Of a stretch of DNA of 64,000 nt, positions 25,499 through 34,641 are shown one piece after another. Position 1 is the stretch's first letter, and every line of letters starts with the position of its first letter. The position numbers and the translations under genes were made by a program. Below the pieces are notes generated by a model that worked only from the letters and a program-made list of their open reading frames with translations, was not told the DNA's origin and searched no databases. The DNA comes from Pseudoalteromonas sp. 3D05 (GTDB lineage Bacteria; Pseudomonadota; Gammaproteobacteria; Enterobacterales; Alteromonadaceae), in the NCBI RefSeq assembly GCF_002723455.1, contig NZ_PDUS01000016.1, positions 39,048 to 103,047 of the forward strand. The letters run 5' to 3'.

Positions 25499-26104
25499 AT
25501 GACAAAAGCACACGTTAACAAGTTGGATGATCAAGACCTATCCGCGTTACTTGACGGCGAAGAGTTTTTAACCGATCAGGAAATTGCTGCTAAAGAGTCT
25601 GCAACACTAGGGCGTTATGCTTTGATTGGCGATGTTATGCGTGCTGAGTCTGAAGATGACTTTGTTTTAGATATTAGTGATAGCGTTGCCAAGGCACTTG
25701 AAAGCGAACCCGTATATGCTGATTTCAGCCAAAAACAAAACACTGAGCAAACAACCCAGGCCAGCGATAATGTCGTTGCTTTTAACTGGCGTAGACCTGT
25801 TGCACAGTTAGCAATTGCTGCAAGTGTTGCAATGTTTGCTATTGTAGGGGTTCAGACATTGCCACAAGGTGATGATTCACCAATGAATGAAATACCGATG
25901 TTGCAAAGCACGCCTCTAACAGGAGTTGCGTCGCCAGTGAGTTACTCGTCGGAGCCTGCACTTGAAAATGCAGAAAAAGGATTTCGTGAGTTACAGCAAC
26001 AACGTATTGGAGCTCTTGTATTAGAGCATCAGCGTCAAGCACGCGTTGCATATTCATTAGAAAAGGCTCAAACTAAGGCGCAAGCCGAAGAGGAAAAAAA
26101 ATAA
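25499..26104 (+). CDS. rseA: Anti-sigma-E factor RseA
   Basis: A single-pass inner-membrane protein whose cytoplasmic N-terminal domain (about 1-75; LDDQDLSALLDGE and LGRYALIGDVMR) binds sigma-E, with one membrane helix at about 100-119, and a periplasmic tail sensed by RseB and cut by DegS. At 201 residues it is near the E. coli length (216). The tail ends Gln/Lys/Glu-rich. Two bases separate it from rpoE, giving coupled expression. Confidence 0.93.
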   Translation: MTKAHVNKLDDQDLSALLDGEEFLTDQEIAAKESATLGRYALIGDVMRAESEDDFVLDISDSVAKALESEPVYADFSQKQNTEQTTQASDNVVAFNWRRPVAQLAIAASVAMFAIVGVQTLPQGDDSPMNEIPMLQSTPLTGVASPVSYSSEPALENAEKGFRELQQQRIGALVLEHQRQARVAYSLEKAQTKAQAEEEKK

Positions 26105-26108
26105 GTAG

Positions 26109-27065
26109 ATGAAATTCATTACCTTTATTTTATCGCTGGCATTAATAGCTCCTGCCTATTCTAGTGATGAAAAATCAGCAAAAGAGCTTTTGCTCAATAT
26201 GGCTGAGGCCGTTCATAACCGCAACTTTGATGCATCGTTTGTTGTTGTTAAGGGCAAATCTATGGAGCCCTATCGTTGGCTCCATGCAAAACAAGGTGAA
26301 ACCGAATTAGAGCACTTAAGTTTACTAAACGGTGCTGGCCTTGAAATAATTAGAATTGATGATCAGGTAACCTATTTCGAACCCCAATCAGCTCCTTATT
26401 CTATTGCCACAGATTCAATTGCAGGGCCAATACCTGAGGTTCTTTTTAAAAACATAGAGCGTTTAAATCAAGAATATGATTTTGTATTAGGTGGTAAAGG
26501 GCGCATTGCAGGCAGACCAGCACAACTCGTACGTATAGAGTCAAAAGATGAGTATAAATTTAACTATTGGCTTTGGATAGATGCGGAGTCATCGCTGATT
26601 CTAAAGTCAGCCTATGTGAATCACAATGGTGACATGCTCGAGCAACTACAGCTAACACATATTAGTGTGACAGAAGAGCCAGCACCTTTGTTACTTGAAA
26701 TGCTTAACAAAGAGTTTCCAACACCGCTACCTAGTGATGCAATAGCACAAAAAACTGACAATTTAGCGAGTAACAATTGGCAAATAGGCTGGTTGCCCGA
26801 CGGCTTTAGCTTATTAAAATCAGACAGGCATAAGCTTGATTTAAATAATGAGTTAACCGATTACTATCTGTATTCCGATGGTTTTGTAGAAGTGTCTGTA
26901 TTTGTGCAGCGTCCGTTGCCAGGACGCAGACCAAGCGGTGCGTTATCATCAGGCGCTACAACTATTTATGTTCACAATGCTGGCAGTTTCGATGTGTCGG
27001 TGGTGGGTAATATCCCAGCGTCAACAGCCAAAACTATCGCAGAGTCTGTGGCAAGGCCCCTATAA
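26109..27065 (+). CDS. rseB: Sigma-E regulatory protein RseB
   Basis: Periplasmic protein that shields RseA from DegS and releases it on sensing lipopolysaccharide. Signal peptide MKFITFILSLALIAPAYS; then the LolA-like lipid-binding domain (about 25-200; AKELLLNMAEAVHNRNFDASFV) and the smaller C-terminal RseA-contact domain (about 220-318). 318 residues, as in E. coli. Four bases after rseA. Confidence 0.94.
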   Translation: MKFITFILSLALIAPAYSSDEKSAKELLLNMAEAVHNRNFDASFVVVKGKSMEPYRWLHAKQGETELEHLSLLNGAGLEIIRIDDQVTYFEPQSAPYSIATDSIAGPIPEVLFKNIERLNQEYDFVLGGKGRIAGRPAQLVRIESKDEYKFNYWLWIDAESSLILKSAYVNHNGDMLEQLQLTHISVTEEPAPLLLEMLNKEFPTPLPSDAIAQKTDNLASNNWQIGWLPDGFSLLKSDRHKLDLNNELTDYYLYSDGFVEVSVFVQRPLPGRRPSGALSSGATTIYVHNAGSFDVSVVGNIPASTAKTIAESVARPL

Positions 27066-27071
27066 TTCAAC

Positions 27072-27521
27072 ATGATTGAACAAACCCTTACAGTGGTGTC
27101 TATTAAAGGCACCACTGCTAATTTAGAAGCTCAACAAAAAAAAGCATGTGAAGGATGCAATGGGCGCTGTGGTTCTCAAGTATTTGGTAAGCTTTTCGGC
27201 ACTGCTAAAAAAACATTCCCATATAAGTTTGATAAGCCCGTTGAAGTCGGTCAAAAAGTAACCTTAGCATTAGATGACAGCCATATGGTTAAGCATGCTT
27301 TTGCTGTTTACATGCTGCCTTTATTTTTAAGCCTTATATTTGCACTTGTTGCTAGTGAAATATTCGATGTTGCTGAGTGGATACAAATATTAGCCGCTGT
27401 TATAGGTGGTTTTACAGGCTTTAGAATTGCTAAAAGTCGTGTTAAAAGCCTTAAGCACGATATAAAAGTAATAAAAATTCACCCAATTAGCCTTCCTTTA
27501 ACTCAAATAGATGGTGATTGA
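27072..27521 (+). CDS. rseC: RseC/MucC family regulator
   Basis: A 149-residue membrane protein with a cytoplasmic N-terminal part carrying C-x2-C-x3-C (Cys26, Cys29, Cys33 in ACEGCNGRCG) and two helices (about 73-91 and 97-115). In E. coli RseC has a modest positive effect on sigma-E and takes part in SoxR reduction; the cysteine cluster suggests metal or Fe-S binding. Last gene of the sigma-E operon, followed by lepA after about 70 bases. Confidence 0.92.
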   Translation: MIEQTLTVVSIKGTTANLEAQQKKACEGCNGRCGSQVFGKLFGTAKKTFPYKFDKPVEVGQKVTLALDDSHMVKHAFAVYMLPLFLSLIFALVASEIFDVAEWIQILAAVIGGFTGFRIAKSRVKSLKHDIKVIKIHPISLPLTQIDGD

Positions 27522-27590
27522 GGCCAATTAAATGTAAAATTGCGCCTTTATACACTTATTCCATTAAAATAGAAGTTTAGAATCCAGTTT

Positions 27591-29378
27591 ATGAAGCATA
27601 TCCGTAACTTTTCGATCATCGCCCATATTGACCACGGTAAATCGACCCTTTCTGATCGTTTAATCCAAGTTTGTGGCGGTTTAACCGACCGTGAAATGCA
27701 AAAGCAAGTATTGGATTCGATGGACATTGAGCGTGAGCGTGGTATTACCATTAAAGCGCAAAGTGTAACGCTAAATTATACAGCCAATGATGGCGAAACA
27801 TACCAATTAAACTTTATCGATACCCCAGGACACGTTGACTTTACTTATGAAGTATCACGCTCATTAGCAGCATGTGAAGGTGCTTTGTTAGTTGTAGATG
27901 CTGGTCAAGGTGTAGAAGCGCAAACATTGGCGAACTGTTACACCGCAATTGAAATGGATTTAGAAGTAATTCCAGTTTTAAATAAAATTGATTTACCGCA
28001 AGCTGATCCGTTACGTGTCGCAGAAGAAATCGAAGATATTATCGGTATTGACGCCTTAGATGCCGTGCAATGTAGTGCTAAAACCGGCGTAGGTATTGCC
28101 GAAGTATTAGAAATGATCGTGAAGGATGTTCCGCCACCGGTTGGTGATAAGGATGAACCTCTACAAGCACTGATCATCGATTCATGGTTTGACCCTTATC
28201 AAGGCGTTGTATCACTTGTTCGCATCAAGCATGGTGAGCTGCGCGCTGGCGACAAAATAAAAATCATGTCGAATGAGCAAGTTCATATTGCTGATCATGT
28301 GGGTATATTTACGCCAAAACAAACCAATACTGGCGTTTTAAGAACCGGCGAAGTTGGGTTTGTGATTGCGGGTATTAAAGAGATTCACGGCGCACCGGTT
28401 GGTGACACTATTACGCATCAAAAAAATGCGGCACCTGAACGTTTACCTGGTTTTCAAAAAATAAAACCGCAGGTTTATGCAGGAATGTTCCCAATTGCAT
28501 CTGATGAGTACGAATCTTTCCGTGATGCACTTAACAAATTAAGTTTAAATGACGCATCGTTATTCTTCGAGCCGGAAAACTCAACGGCACTTGGCTTTGG
28601 TTTCCGCTGTGGCTTTTTAGGCATGCTACACATGGAGATCATTCAAGAGCGTTTAGAGCGCGAATACGATATTGATTTGATCACCACCGCACCAACAGTA
28701 ATTTATGAAGTAGTGACTAAAGAAGGTACTACTCAAATAGATAACCCATCAGACTTACCACCAGTGAATGATATCTTAGAGATTCGTGAGCCTGTAGTGG
28801 AAGCCAATATACTTGTACCACAAGAATATTTAGGTAGTGTTATTACTTTGTGTGTCGACAAGCGTGGCATGCAAACGAAAATGAGCTATCACGGTAAACA
28901 AGTTGCAGTCACTTACGAACTGCCAATGGCTGAAGTGGTCATGGACTTTTTCGATAAGTTAAAATCTACTAGTCGTGGTTTTGCATCACTTGATTATAAC
29001 TTCAAGCACTTCCAAGTTTCAGACATGGTTAGAGTTGATATCTTAATCAATGGTGATCGTGTTGATGCGTTGGCTATAATTGTACACAGAGAGAGTGCGC
29101 AATCACGTGGCCGTCAATTAGCTGATGCGCTTAAAGAGCTTATTCCTCGTCAGATGTTTGATATTGCAATTCAGGCAGCAATTGGTCAGCATGTAATAGC
29201 GCGTACCACCGTTAAGCAGTTACGCAAAAATGTAATCGCAAAATGTTATGGTGGTGACGTGAGCCGTAAGAAGAAACTTCTTCAGAAACAAAAAGACGGT
29301 AAAAAGCGAATGAAGCAACTAGGTAATGTTGAAGTACCGCAAGATGCTTTCTTAGCTATTCTTAAAGTTGGTAAATAA
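27591..29378 (+). CDS. lepA: Elongation factor 4 (LepA)
   Basis: Ribosome-bound GTPase that helps back-translocation and 30S biogenesis. The 595-residue protein has the G1 loop [10 protein letters not shown], switch-2 DTPGHVDF, G4 NKIDLPQ, then EF-G-like domains and the LepA-specific C-terminal region ([34 protein letters not shown]). It lies directly upstream of lepB as in E. coli. Confidence 0.98.
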   Translation: MKHIRNFSIIAHIDHGKSTLSDRLIQVCGGLTDREMQKQVLDSMDIERERGITIKAQSVTLNYTANDGETYQLNFIDTPGHVDFTYEVSRSLAACEGALLVVDAGQGVEAQTLANCYTAIEMDLEVIPVLNKIDLPQADPLRVAEEIEDIIGIDALDAVQCSAKTGVGIAEVLEMIVKDVPPPVGDKDEPLQALIIDSWFDPYQGVVSLVRIKHGELRAGDKIKIMSNEQVHIADHVGIFTPKQTNTGVLRTGEVGFVIAGIKEIHGAPVGDTITHQKNAAPERLPGFQKIKPQVYAGMFPIASDEYESFRDALNKLSLNDASLFFEPENSTALGFGFRCGFLGMLHMEIIQERLEREYDIDLITTAPTVIYEVVTKEGTTQIDNPSDLPPVNDILEIREPVVEANILVPQEYLGSVITLCVDKRGMQTKMSYHGKQVAVTYELPMAEVVMDFFDKLKSTSRGFASLDYNFKHFQVSDMVRVDILINGDRVDALAIIVHRESAQSRGRQLADALKELIPRQMFDIAIQAAIGQHVIARTTVKQLRKNVIAKCYGGDVSRKKKLLQKQKDGKKRMKQLGNVEVPQDAFLAILKVGK

Positions 29379-29403
29379 GTTTCGTAGATAAAGGGATTAA
29401 TGC

Positions 29404-30339
29404 ATGGCCGGTTACTTTTCAATATTTTTAGTGCTTTTAACTTTAGGTTCAGGCTTAATTTGGTTAATTGACCACTTTATTTTTGCACCAAAAAGGCAAG
29501 AGCGTATCGCCTTAGCGAGTAACTCTGCAGGCGGGGAATTAGATGAAGAAACTGTTGCATTAATCGCGCCGGAGCCGGCAATAATAGAAACTGCAAAATC
29601 AATCTTCCCGATGATTGCAGCAATTACGATATTTAGATCGTTTTTGTTCGAACCGTTTCAAATTCCATCGGGTTCAATGATGCCAACATTGCTTGTTGGC
29701 GATTTTATTCTAGTGCAAAAGTATTCATATGGGGTAAAAGACCCTGTTTGGCGTACTCAATTAGTTGATGTTAGTGAGCCTGAGCGTGGTGATATCGTGG
29801 TATTCAAATACCCACTCGATGAACGGGTTGATTACATTAAACGCGCAATTGGTTTGCCAGGTGATAAAATTGTATATCGAAATAAACGTTTATATATTCA
29901 GCCTAATTGTGAACAAGGACAAACACAAAAGGGTGATTTAATGTGTAATGAGTTTAATAAAATTGACATGGAAATCATCAATCGTGACGAATTTAAGCAA
30001 GGCTCAATGGATTTAGTGCGTATTAATGAAAATTTAACCACATTAGAGCATGATATTTTAATAAACCCAGAAGCGCTTGAAATGAAAGGGCGTTACTATC
30101 AACAACCGGGTACACGTTCAGATGAATGGGTAGTACCGGCAGATCATTATTTTATGATGGGTGATAATCGCGACAATAGCCAAGATAGTCGTGTATGGGG
30201 CTTTGTACCAAAAGAAAACTTGGTGGGTAAAGCTGTCTTTATATGGATGAGTTTTGAATTTGATAATGGCCCAGGTGACATTTTACCAGGCTGGGTTCCA
30301 ACTGGAGTTCGTTTTGAACGCCTAGGTAACATTCAGTAA
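29404..30339 (+). CDS. lepB: Signal peptidase I
   Basis: Cleaves signal peptides from exported proteins at the inner membrane. 311 residues: N-terminal helix (about 3-24), second helix (about 63-80), then the catalytic domain with Ser91 in [10 protein letters not shown], general-base Lys146 in [11 protein letters not shown], and [12 protein letters not shown]. These match E. coli LepB positions. Start ATG 25 bases after lepA. Confidence 0.98.
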   Translation: MAGYFSIFLVLLTLGSGLIWLIDHFIFAPKRQERIALASNSAGGELDEETVALIAPEPAIIETAKSIFPMIAAITIFRSFLFEPFQIPSGSMMPTLLVGDFILVQKYSYGVKDPVWRTQLVDVSEPERGDIVVFKYPLDERVDYIKRAIGLPGDKIVYRNKRLYIQPNCEQGQTQKGDLMCNEFNKIDMEIINRDEFKQGSMDLVRINENLTTLEHDILINPEALEMKGRYYQQPGTRSDEWVVPADHYFMMGDNRDNSQDSRVWGFVPKENLVGKAVFIWMSFEFDNGPGDILPGWVPTGVRFERLGNIQ

Positions 30340-30341
30340 CA

Positions 30342-31019
30342 ATGAAAAAAAACGTAACAGAGTTATATAACAAAATAGGGTATACATTTACTGATCAAGG
30401 ACTGCTTGAACAGGCAATGACCCATCGTAGTCACAAAGGGCAGCATAATGAGCGCTTAGAGTTTTTAGGAGATTCTATTCTAAGCTTTGTCATTGCCAAT
30501 GCGCTTTATGGCAAGTTTCCAAAAGCCCGTGAAGGTGACTTAAGCCGTATGCGCTCTACTTTAGTGCGTGGTCAAACTCTCGCTGAGTTTGGTCTTGAAT
30601 TTGGTTTAGGTGACTATTTACGTTTAGGCCCAGGTGAACTTAAAAGTGGCGGTTTTAGACGTGAATCTACACTTGCTGATGCTGTTGAAGCGATTATTGG
30701 TGCAGTATTCTTAGATTCAGGCATTGATGTATGTGGTGATTTAATTTTGCAGTGGTATGAGCCAAGACTCGATGCAATATCACCTGGATTAAACCAAAAA
30801 GATCCTAAAACATTGCTGCAAGAATACTTACAAGCACGCAAATTGTCTTTGCCAGGTTACACAGTCGTTGATACCAAAGGCCAAGCTCACAATCAAACAT
30901 TCACGGTTGAATGTATTGTTGAAGGTATGGATAGCATAATCTCAGTAGGTAGCTCTCGTCGTAAGGCTGAGCAAAAAGCCGCTGAAAAAGCATTGAAGAT
31001 ACTTAAAAATGAATCTTGA
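30342..31019 (+). CDS. rnc: Ribonuclease III
   Basis: Cuts double-stranded RNA, including the 30S rRNA precursor. 225 residues (E. coli 226). The signature [11 protein letters not shown] (about 37-47) carries metal ligands Glu40 and Asp44; [15 protein letters not shown] holds the second acidic pair; a double-stranded RNA-binding domain fills residues about 150-225 ([11 protein letters not shown]... and [15 protein letters not shown]). Two bases from lepB, and overlapping era by 11 bases. Confidence 0.98.
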   Translation: MKKNVTELYNKIGYTFTDQGLLEQAMTHRSHKGQHNERLEFLGDSILSFVIANALYGKFPKAREGDLSRMRSTLVRGQTLAEFGLEFGLGDYLRLGPGELKSGGFRRESTLADAVEAIIGAVFLDSGIDVCGDLILQWYEPRLDAISPGLNQKDPKTLLQEYLQARKLSLPGYTVVDTKGQAHNQTFTVECIVEGMDSIISVGSSRRKAEQKAAEKALKILKNES

Positions 31020-31941
31020 TACACTTATCCAACCTCATGAAGGTGAGCTAGACACTTATTGTGGCATGATAGCAATTGTCGGTCGTCCTAACGTTGGTAA
31101 ATCAACCTTACTTAATGAAATCATTGAGCAAAAAGTAAGTATTACATCACGTAAACCACAAACTACACGTCACCGTATTATGGGTATTCATACAGAAGGT
31201 CAGCATCAAGCTGTTTATGTTGATACACCTGGGTTGCACGTTGAAGAAAAACGCGCCATTAACCGTTTAATGAACCGCGCAGCATCAAGTTCAATCGGTG
31301 ATGTTGAATTAATCATTTTTGTGGTTGAAGGCACTCATTGGAATGCTGATGATGAAATGGTACTCAATAAGGTAAGCCAAAGTGGTAAGCCAGTTTTATT
31401 AGTTATTAATAAGATTGACCAAGTTAAAGATCGTGACCTTGTATTACCGCACATGAAGTTTTTAGGCGATAAGTTTGACTTTATAGGTATTATGCCTGTG
31501 TCAGCGACACAAGGTAAAAATATTAACTTGATTAAAGATGAAGTAACGAAGCGCCTTCCTCTGTGTGAATTTTACTTCCCAGATGACTATGTAACTGACC
31601 GCTCAATGCGCTTCATGGCAGCTGAAGTTATTCGTGAAAAGCTAATGCGATTCATGGGTGAAGAGCTTCCTTATTCAGTGACTGTTGAAATCGAGCAGTT
31701 TAAATGGCAAGACAACGGTGTTTGGCACATCAACGGCCTGATTTTAGTTGAGCGTGAAACACAAAAGCGCATGGTTATTGGTAACAAAGGTGAAAAGCTA
31801 AAAGTTATTGGCCGTGAAGCACGTAAAGATCTTGAAGAAATGCTTGATAATAAAGTGTTCTTAGAGCTTTGGGTAAAAGTAAAATCGGGTTGGGCTGACG
31901 ATGAAAGAGCCCTGCGTAGTTTAGGCTATGGTGAAGATTAA
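31009..31941 (+). CDS. era: GTPase Era
   Basis: Ribosome-assembly GTPase that binds the 3' end of 16S rRNA. 310 residues: Walker loop [12 protein letters not shown] at about 26-37, switch region DTPGLH, NKID specificity motif, and a C-terminal KH domain ([20 protein letters not shown]). Its start lies inside the end of rnc, giving tight coupling. Era in E. coli is also cotranscribed with rnc and recO. Confidence 0.98.
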   Translation: MNLDTLIQPHEGELDTYCGMIAIVGRPNVGKSTLLNEIIEQKVSITSRKPQTTRHRIMGIHTEGQHQAVYVDTPGLHVEEKRAINRLMNRAASSSIGDVELIIFVVEGTHWNADDEMVLNKVSQSGKPVLLVINKIDQVKDRDLVLPHMKFLGDKFDFIGIMPVSATQGKNINLIKDEVTKRLPLCEFYFPDDYVTDRSMRFMAAEVIREKLMRFMGEELPYSVTVEIEQFKWQDNGVWHINGLILVERETQKRMVIGNKGEKLKVIGREARKDLEEMLDNKVFLELWVKVKSGWADDERALRSLGYGED

Positions 31942-31960
31942 CTTCAGCCTAAATTAACCT

Positions 31961-32647
31961 ATGGATAGCGACTTCTACACAGCATACTTATTACACCGAC
32001 GTCCTTATAGCGACTCACAAGTAATGCTTGATATGCTAGTAGAAGGCGTTGGCCAATTGCGAATGTTAGCCCGTATCAGTGGCCGACAAGCAACAAAGCA
32101 TAAAGCACAGTTACAACCCTTCCAAACCTTACTAGTAAATTACACTGGTAAACATGATTTAAAATATATCCAACGCTTTGAATTACATGGTGGACAATCG
32201 CCACTTGTAGGTGACCAGCTTTACTGTGGCTTTTATTTAAATGAACTCACTAACCGCATTGTGCCAATTAATGAGCCAATTGATTATGCTTATCAGCTTT
32301 ATAAAACTCACCTAACGCAACTAAACCAGCATCCAAACTTACAAGCCGTGTTGCGCTCTTATGAGTTTCAGTTACTAGAGTTACTCGGTTATGGTGTTGA
32401 CTTCACTTTTGATGCGGCGGGCGATCCAATTGATGCGGCGCACACGTATAGTTACTTTGCTGAATATGGCTTTGTGATTCAGGATTTAAAAGGCAGTGGA
32501 TTTACTGGTGCACAACTAAATGCAATTGCAGATCATGACTTTAGTGCACCTGATGTGCTATATATGGCGAAACAATTAAGTCGTCATTTAATGAAGCCAT
32601 TACTTGGGAAAAAACCATTAAAAAGCCGCGAGCTTTTTATTAAATAA
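31961..32647 (+). CDS. recO: DNA repair protein RecO
   Basis: Helps RecR load RecA onto SSB-coated single-stranded DNA in the RecF pathway. 228 residues: N-terminal OB fold (TAYLLHRRPYSDSQVMLDMLVEG) and a helical C-terminal domain. This form lacks the zinc-finger cysteines that some RecO proteins carry, as in the gammaproteobacterial type. 19 bases after era. Confidence 0.95.
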   Translation: MDSDFYTAYLLHRRPYSDSQVMLDMLVEGVGQLRMLARISGRQATKHKAQLQPFQTLLVNYTGKHDLKYIQRFELHGGQSPLVGDQLYCGFYLNELTNRIVPINEPIDYAYQLYKTHLTQLNQHPNLQAVLRSYEFQLLELLGYGVDFTFDAAGDPIDAAHTYSYFAEYGFVIQDLKGSGFTGAQLNAIADHDFSAPDVLYMAKQLSRHLMKPLLGKKPLKSRELFIK

Positions 32648-32663
32648 TTTATATAGGTAAAAA

Positions 32664-33395
32664 ATGAAAGACATTCTGTTAGGTATCAACGTTGATCATA
32701 TCGCAACCTTACGTCAAGCACGCGGAACAAATTATCCTGATCCGGCTCATGCAGCCAGTGTAGCTGAACATGCTGGCGCTGATGGTATTACAATTCATTT
32801 GCGTGAAGATCGTCGTCATATTCAAGACCGAGATGTTCATGTTATGGCTAAAACCATTCAAACACGCATGAATTTAGAGATTGCCGTGACAGATGAAATG
32901 CTCGATATCGCATTAGATGTTAAGCCTGAGTATGTATGCCTAGTACCAGAAAAGCGTGAAGAGCTAACAACTGAAGGCGGCTTAGATGTTGTAGGTAACC
33001 TTGAAAAAATTAAAGCAGCTACAGCAAAATTGACTGCTGCGGGGATAAAAGTATCACTATTCATAGATGCTGATAAAGCACAACTCGATGCTGCTAAAGC
33101 ATGTAATGCTCCGTTTGTTGAAATCCATACAGGTGCATACGCAGATGCTGAAAATGATATTGATATGAATAAAGAACTTGAGCACATTCGCCAAGGTGTT
33201 GAATATGCGGCTAGTTTAGGTATGACGGTAAACGCAGGACATGGTTTGCACTACCACAACGTTAAACCCATTGCTGCAATGAAAGATATTTATGAACTAA
33301 ATATTGGCCATGCGATTATCGCCCGTGCAGCCATTGATGGCCTCGATAAAGCCGTTCGCGATATGAAACGCTTAATGTTGGAAGCAAGAGCATAA
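32664..33395 (+). CDS. pdxJ: Pyridoxine 5'-phosphate synthase
   Basis: Condenses 1-deoxyxylulose 5-phosphate with the PdxA product to give pyridoxine 5'-phosphate (vitamin B6). TIM-barrel of 243 residues. Landmarks: [45 protein letters not shown], and GHGLHYHNV with the catalytic histidine. It is the last gene of the long rightward block and is followed by a terminator. Confidence 0.98.
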   Translation: MKDILLGINVDHIATLRQARGTNYPDPAHAASVAEHAGADGITIHLREDRRHIQDRDVHVMAKTIQTRMNLEIAVTDEMLDIALDVKPEYVCLVPEKREELTTEGGLDVVGNLEKIKAATAKLTAAGIKVSLFIDADKAQLDAAKACNAPFVEIHTGAYADAENDIDMNKELEHIRQGVEYAASLGMTVNAGHGLHYHNVKPIAAMKDIYELNIGHAIIARAAIDGLDKAVRDMKRLMLEARA

Positions 33396-33406
33396 ACTTA
33401 ACCAAT

Positions 33407-33436
33407 AAAAAGCGGCTCCTAGGAGCCGCTTCATTT
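33407..33436. terminator. Bidirectional rho-independent terminator
   Basis: A perfect 20-base palindrome AGCGGCTCCTAGGAGCCGCT with A-rich left and T-rich right flanks, between convergent pdxJ and the small lipoprotein gene. Confidence 0.9.
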
Positions 33437-33452
33437 AAATCAATAGCATATT

Positions 33453-33644
33453 CTAACAGTTAGTTTCTTCGGCGTTTACGCCTTCTTTAACTTCTTCACA
33501 TGCATCTTCTACTTTGTTTTGAACGTCTGTTACAGCTTCATCAATACGTTCACCGGCTTCTTCAGCGTGGTTGTCTTCACAACCCATAATAAAGAAACTT
33601 GCAAATAGTGCGATAACGGCAGTTTTTACTGTTGTTGATTTCAT
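33453..33644 (-). CDS. Small lipoprotein, 63 aa
   Basis: From the ATG with AAGGA eight bases upstream: a signal peptide with lipobox FIMGC (Cys22), then a short acidic helix (EEAGERIDEAVTDVQNKVED) of amphipathic character, ending in Cys. It resembles small YtxH/entericidin-like stress lipoproteins, but the family is uncertain. The neighbouring upstream gene is a DUF1328 protein; both types are often induced by envelope or osmotic stress in other bacteria. A longer in-frame reading upstream overlaps that gene and is unlikely. Confidence 0.75.
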   Translation of the reverse strand: MKSTTVKTAVIALFASFFIMGCEDNHAEEAGERIDEAVTDVQNKVEDACEEVKEGVNAEETNC

Positions 33645-33693
33645 AATGTAATTCCTTGTAAATAATAAATAAATCAGTATGTATGTGTTTCGA

Positions 33694-33864
33694 CTAAGGT
33701 GTTTTGCCTCGTAGCGCACCTGAAACTAGCGAAATAACTAATAATACTAAAAAGATAAAAAATATAATTTTGGCAATTCCTGCTGCGGCACCTGCGATAC
33801 CACCAAAACCTAACACTGCAGCAATAAGTGCAATAACTAAAAATGTAATTGTCCAGCGTAACAT
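33694..33864 (-). CDS. DUF1328 (YtjA) family membrane protein, 56 aa
   Basis: Translated from the ATG preceded by AAGGAG, the frame reads [20 protein letters not shown], then [20 protein letters not shown] and [16 protein letters not shown], 56 residues. This is the full DUF1328 family pattern: two hydrophobic helices with the glycine-rich [14 protein letters not shown] turn. YtjA-type proteins are tiny inner-membrane proteins of unknown function, often stress-related. A longer ORF overlaps it in another frame but lacks any family match. Confidence 0.93.
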   Translation of the reverse strand: MLRWTITFLVIALIAAVLGFGGIAGAAAGIAKIIFFIFLVLLVISLVSGALRGKTP

Positions 33865-34050
33865 TGTCGTCTCCTTGGTTTGTTAATTTGTACAAACTAG
33901 ATTATGCGAGTAACGTGCCATAAATTTAACTGTTATTTTTCAAAGGTTTAAATTGTATTGGGGAGCGGCTGAAAAAGTTTGTAAGTAATATTTACTTTGT
34001 TACGTGTAACTTATGCTTGCTGTTGTATATTCTTTTATTAAACACTCTCT
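33865..34050. other. Left part of long intergenic region before oadGAB
   Basis: AT-rich spacer with no gene. The whole gap, 33865-34385, is 521 bases and holds two PdhR-type boxes (separate entries) and a widely spaced 10-bp inverted repeat, AACACTCTCT at 34041-34050 and AGAGAGTGTT at 34210-34219. Confidence 0.6.
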
Positions 34051-34067
34051 TTTTGGTAAGACCAATT
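34051..34067. promoter_or_regulatory. PdhR-type operator, site 1
   Basis: TTTTGGTAAGACCAATT fits the PdhR/LldR-type box AATTGGTnnnACCAATT at 12 of 14 fixed positions, including the AAG centre often seen in E. coli sites. It lies about 320 bases upstream of oadG. Confidence 0.5.
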
Positions 34068-34250
34068 TAACTTTATTTTTATTTGAATCTTAAACCAGTT
34101 AATTTTACGAGCTTGAAATTAAAAACAGTCATGTTGGTTAAGCTGGAGCATAACTTTTAGCTATATTCACTATTTTTGTAATCTATATAACGTCAAATAG
34201 TACCAATATAGAGAGTGTTAACTTAAGTGTGGTTATGTTATTTTAATATT

Positions 34251-34267
34251 AATTGGTTTTACCAATT
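34251..34267. promoter_or_regulatory. PdhR-type operator, site 2 (perfect)
   Basis: AATTGGTTTTACCAATT matches AATTGGTnnnACCAATT at every fixed position. It lies 118 bases upstream of the oadG start codon, well placed for repression of oadGAB. The regulator itself (pyruvate-sensing PdhR or a close GntR-family relative) is not in the window. Confidence 0.6.
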
Positions 34268-34385
34268 TACAAAGGTTGGATAGGGTCGATATCTTTGTTA
34301 TGATTGTTGAATATTTATTTATATAAACTGGTTTATTATCCATTTGTGATAAATGGGTTTCAAATTTTGTATTAAGGGAGTCTGC

Positions 34386-34631
34386 ATGGATATTGGTCAA
34401 TCACTTGCAACAGCTGCAAATTTAATGGTTACTGGCATGGTGGGGGTTTTCATTTTTTTATCATTGCTAATCTCAGCAATTACGCTTATGTCTAAGTTAA
34501 TGAGCCGGTTTGAAGAGCCTGTGGCTGAAGCTGCTCGCACTCCATCGCTTAAAGCTCAAGGTGTGCCTAGTGGCCATATCGCTGCAATCAGTGCCGCGAT
34601 TGCTCAATACAAAAATAATCAAAAACAATAA
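34386..34631 (+). CDS. oadG: Oxaloacetate decarboxylase gamma subunit
   Basis: Small membrane subunit (81 residues) that assembles the sodium-pumping decarboxylase and binds the zinc-containing alpha subunit. One N-terminal membrane helix (about 12-36; [19 protein letters not shown]), then a hydrophilic tail with a conserved-looking [13 protein letters not shown] end. An AGGGAG site precedes the ATG; an upstream in-frame ATG is less likely. First gene of oadGAB. Confidence 0.92.
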   Translation: MDIGQSLATAANLMVTGMVGVFIFLSLLISAITLMSKLMSRFEEPVAEAARTPSLKAQGVPSGHIAAISAAIAQYKNNQKQ

Positions 34632-34641
34632 GGGGTGTCCT

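Noticed and set aside
33674..33895. 73-codon minus-strand frame overlapping the DUF1328 gene
   Set aside because: It is in another frame, has no family features, and lacks the strong AAGGAG site that serves the 56-codon DUF1328 frame.
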